Shown: piece after piece, positions 2,869 through 5,378 of the stretch
How positions within the stretch are numbered: position 1 is the first letter of the stretch
Layout of the letters: each line of letters opens with the position of its first letter
Assembly: GCA_965652545.1 (NCBI GenBank)
Contig: CBFGWV010000320.1
Span: 1-5,378, forward strand
DNA from: CBFGWV01 sp965652545
GTDB lineage: Bacteria > Pseudomonadota > Gammaproteobacteria > Competibacterales > Competibacteraceae
Direction of reading: 5' to 3'
DNA: 5,378 nucleotides
Notes under the pieces: generated by a model
Seen by the model: only the letters and a program-made list of their open reading frames with translations
What the model was told of the DNA's origin: nothing
Databases searched by the model: none
Translations under genes and position numbers: made by a program

Positions 2869-5378
2869 ATGACGTCAATCCTCGCCCGTCTGCTGCGTGG
2901 CCGCTCGTCCGCGCCGTGGAGCGATTCGACCGTAATCCGGGGCGAAATCTTCGGCATCGAGCGGCTGGAGCTGCATGCGGCCAGCCTCGCAGCGGCACAG
3001 CCGATCGCCGCACGACCACCGGCGGTGGCCTCGCTGCACGCTCGGCTCAATGACAATGCTCGGGTGCTGTTGGACGCTTATCGCGCCAGTGCCCTGCAAC
3101 TGGAGCGTGGCAAGGCGGTGGTTCCCGCTGCCGAATGGCTGCTCGACAATTATCATCTGGTCGAGGCGCATATCCGCGAAATTCGCGACGACTTGCCGCC
3201 GGGCTTTTATCGCCAGTTGCCGAAACTCGCGGATGGCCCATTCATCGGCTACCCGCGGGTTTTGGGGCTGGCCTGGGCCTATGTCGCCCATACCGACAGC
3301 CATTTCGATTCCGATAGCTGGAGTCGATTCATCACCGCCTATCAGCGGGTTCAACCGCTGACGATCGGCGAATTGTGGGCGGTGGCGATCACCTTGCGCA
3401 TCGTATTGGTCGAGAACCTGCGCCGTCTGGCCGATCAGATCACCGCCGGGCGCGCGGCACGGGCCGATGCCGATGCCCTGGCCGACCGTCTGGTGGCCGC
3501 CGGCTGTGCCACATCGGCCCTGGACACCGATATCGCCACCCGTGACCCCGGTGCGTTCAGCGAGCCCTTTGCCGCCCAGTTGGCCAAGCGGCTGCGCGGG
3601 CAGGACCCGCGGACGACACCGGCCCTGGGGTGGTTGGAGTCACGGCTCGAGCGCCAGGGGACATCCGTCGAAGAGGTCGTCCTGCATGCCCAGCAGCGCC
3701 AGGGCGCCTCCAACGTCACCGTGCGCAACATCATCACCAGCATGCGCTTGATCTGCGATATCGACTGGGCAGAGCTGTTCGAGCGCGTCAGTCTGGTCGA
3801 TGCACGCCTGCGCACGGCCAGCGGCTTTGCCGCCATGGACTTCGCCACCCGCAACCAGTACCGCAGCGCCATTGAGCAGATGGCCCGCGGTTGCCCGCTG
3901 TCGGAGACCGCGATCGCCGAGCGGGTGCTCGCCGTAGCGCAGAGCGCGGCCGATGGGGCGGGCGAGGGTGAGGCCGAGCGCGTCGGCGACCCGGGCTTTC
4001 ACCTGATCGCCGAGGGGCGGCTCGCCTTCGAGCGGGCGATCGGCTACCGGCCGCCGACAAGGCTGCGCATCGGCCGCCTCAACATCCGCCTGGGCATCGG
4101 CGGCTACGTCGGCGCCATCCTCGTCCTCACCGCGGGTTTGCTGGCACTGGCCTTATGGGGGCTCGCCGCCACCGGGCTGGCGGTGGGCTGGCTGGTGGCG
4201 TTCGCGCTGGCGACCGTCCTGCCGGCGACGGAGGTCGCGACGGCGCTGATCAACCGCGCGATCAACTGGAGCTTCGGTGCCATTACCTTGCCGGGATTGG
4301 AGCTCAAAAGCGGTGTGCCGCAGGCGCTGCGGACCTTGGTTGCGGTGCCGACGCTGCTGACCAGCGAGGCCGACCTGCGCGAGCAGATCGAACGCCTGGA
4401 GGTTCACCACCTTGCCGGTGCCGGGGGCGACATGGTCTTTGCCCTGCTCTTGGACGGGGTCGATGCCGATCAGGAAATGTTGCCGGGCGATGCACCGTTG
4501 CTGGCCATGGCCGTGGAGTGGATCGATCGGCTGAACCGCCGCCACGGGCCCGCGCCCAGTGGCGAGCGTTTTCTACTGTTGCATCGCCGCCGCGTCTTCA
4601 ACGCCGGTGAGAACGCCTGGATGGGTTGGGAACGCAAGCGCGGCAAGCTGCACGAGCTCAATCGGCTGCTGCGCGGTGCCAGCGACACGACATTCATCCC
4701 CATCGGCGGGCAGCCTCCCCGCGTACCGGCGGGTGTGCGCTACGTCATCACCCTGGATGCCGATACCCGCCTGCCGCGCGATGCCGCACTGCGTCTGATC
4801 GGCAAGATGGCCCACCCGTTGAACCGGCCGCGCTACAGCACCCGCTTGCGTCGAATCATCGGCGGTTACGGCATCCTGCAACCGCGGGTGACGCCCTCGT
4901 TGCCGGTCGGTCGTGAGGGGTCGCTGTATCAGCGGGTTTTCTCCGCCCCCGGTGGTATGGATCCGTACGCGGCGGCGGCCTCCGACGTTTACCAGGATCT
5001 CTTCGGCCAGGGCTCGTACACCGGCAAGGGCATCTACGATGTCGATGCCTTCGAGGCCGCGCTGGCCGGACGCGTGCCCGAGAATGCGCTGCTCAGTCAC
5101 GACCTGTTCGAGGGCGTGTTCGCCGGTGCGGGCCTCGCCTCCGATGTGGAACTGGTCGAGGAGTTTCCCGCGCGCTACGACGTGGCCGCAAAGCGCCAGC
5201 ACCGCTGGACCCGCGGAGATTGGCAGCTCCTGCCCTGGGTGCTGGGCTTGCATACCGGGCATGAGCCCGTGCCGTCCATCGGCCGCGGGAAGATGCTGGA
5301 CAACCTGCGCCGCTCGACGGTGGCGCCGAGCCTGTTGGTGGCGCTGGGTGTGTGCTGGCTGTTGCCCCCGCTATCGGC
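2869..5378 (+). CDS. ndvB: Cyclic beta-1,2-glucan synthase, N-terminal 836 codons (cut by window edge)
   Basis: This inner-membrane enzyme polymerises and cyclises glucose from UDP-glucose into periplasmic beta-1,2-glucan. The N-terminal cytosolic domain has family blocks AEWLLDNYHLVEAHIREIR (88-106), GYPRVLGLAWAYVAHTD (127-143), QPLTIGELWAVAITLRIVL (162-180), SNVT (281-284) and MDFATRNQYR (323-332). Two membrane segments follow (about 410-432 and 436-456). The GT84 core has HRRRVFNAGENAWMGWERK (572-590), the DAD of ITLDADTRLP (630-632), FGQGSYTGKGIYDV (712-725), SHDLFEG (743-749) and the Q-x-x-R-W motif QHRW (777-780). These fit the widely spaced D, DxD, D/E, (Q/R)xxRW pattern. Another membrane segment begins near 818, where the window ends. 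Full-length relatives are about 2,800 residues with a C-terminal GH94 phosphorylase region, so about two thirds is missing. ATG 2869 matches family N-termini; ATG 2758 is also in frame and would add 37 residues lacking family features. Confidence 0.93.
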   Translation, partial: MTSILARLLRGRSSAPWSDSTVIRGEIFGIERLELHAASLAAAQPIAARPPAVASLHARLNDNARVLLDAYRASALQLERGKAVVPAAEWLLDNYHLVEAHIREIRDDLPPGFYRQLPKLADGPFIGYPRVLGLAWAYVAHTDSHFDSDSWSRFITAYQRVQPLTIGELWAVAITLRIVLVENLRRLADQITAGRAARADADALADRLVAAGCATSALDTDIATRDPGAFSEPFAAQLAKRLRGQDPRTTPALGWLESRLERQGTSVEEVVLHAQQRQGASNVTVRNIITSMRLICDIDWAELFERVSLVDARLRTASGFAAMDFATRNQYRSAIEQMARGCPLSETAIAERVLAVAQSAADGAGEGEAERVGDPGFHLIAEGRLAFERAIGYRPPTRLRIGRLNIRLGIGGYVGAILVLTAGLLALALWGLAATGLAVGWLVAFALATVLPATEVATALINRAINWSFGAITLPGLELKSGVPQALRTLVAVPTLLTSEADLREQIERLEVHHLAGAGGDMVFALLLDGVDADQEMLPGDAPLLAMAVEWIDRLNRRHGPAPSGERFLLLHRRRVFNAGENAWMGWERKRGKLHELNRLLRGASDTTFIPIGGQPPRVPAGVRYVITLDADTRLPRDAALRLIGKMAHPLNRPRYSTRLRRIIGGYGILQPRVTPSLPVGREGSLYQRVFSAPGGMDPYAAAASDVYQDLFGQGSYTGKGIYDVDAFEAALAGRVPENALLSHDLFEGVFAGAGLASDVELVEEFPARYDVAAKRQHRWTRGDWQLLPWVLGLHTGHEPVPSIGRGKMLDNLRRSTVAPSLLVALGVCWLLPPLS

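Noticed and set aside
2739..3053. 104-codon plus-strand frame starting MAEKSRNG
   Set aside because: Most of it overlaps the glucan synthase start in another frame, and its product shows no domain. The ATG has no convincing SD.
4573..5262. 229-codon open frame on the minus strand
   Set aside because: It is antisense to the GT84 core of the glucan synthase, where the plus-strand motifs (DAD, QHRW) are unmistakable.
1..5378. Search for a mobile element, CRISPR array, tRNA/rRNA or toxin-antitoxin pair
   Set aside because: No transposase or integrase motifs, spaced direct repeats, cloverleaf sequence or small paired genes were found. The genes are tightly packed and compositionally uniform.

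Overview
The window is GC-rich bacterial DNA, apart from an AT-richer intergenic stretch around 2621-2720 (39 of 100 bases are G/C by hand count). The protein families, the strong third-position GC bias and the long antisense open frames point to a high-GC proteobacterium, more likely gamma than alpha. No genus can be assigned. There is no sign of a mobile element, CRISPR array, tRNA or rRNA. All four genes belong to known families.

The layout is two divergent gene pairs joined by a convergent overlap. (1) 1-657, minus strand: an NmrA/AzoB-like atypical short-chain dehydrogenase (NAD(P)H-binding), cut at its C-terminus by the window edge. (2) 797-1756, plus strand: an AraC-family regulator with a Cupin_6 sensor domain. 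The 139-bp gap between them holds a 10-bp palindrome abutting a 19-bp inverted repeat, a likely operator. (3) 1746-2609, minus strand: a bacterial transglutaminase-like protein with an intact Cys-His-Asp triad. It overlaps the regulator gene tail-to-tail by 11 bp. (4) 2869 to the window end, plus strand: the first 836 codons of a very large cyclic beta-1,2-glucan synthase (NdvB/ChvB/Cgs type), containing its N-terminal domain, two membrane segments and a complete-looking GT84 glycosyltransferase core. The C-terminal phosphorylase half would lie downstream.

The regulator and the reductase-like gene look like a self-contained stress module. The regulator carries cysteines (C26, C122) that, on my recall of the E. 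coli RclR sequence, fall at the positions of the two redox-active cysteines of that hypochlorite sensor. An electrophile- or oxidant-responsive switch controlling the adjacent NAD(P)H-binding protein is therefore the most testable idea here. The second pair, transglutaminase and glucan synthase, starts divergently from a 256-259 bp region with several inverted repeats and a strong GC hairpin just before the glucan synthase start. The synthase acts on periplasmic glucan and osmotic adaptation; the transglutaminase's substrate is unknown. I see no clear evidence of a wholly undescribed system. The regulatory architecture of the two divergent intergenic regions is the most interesting part.
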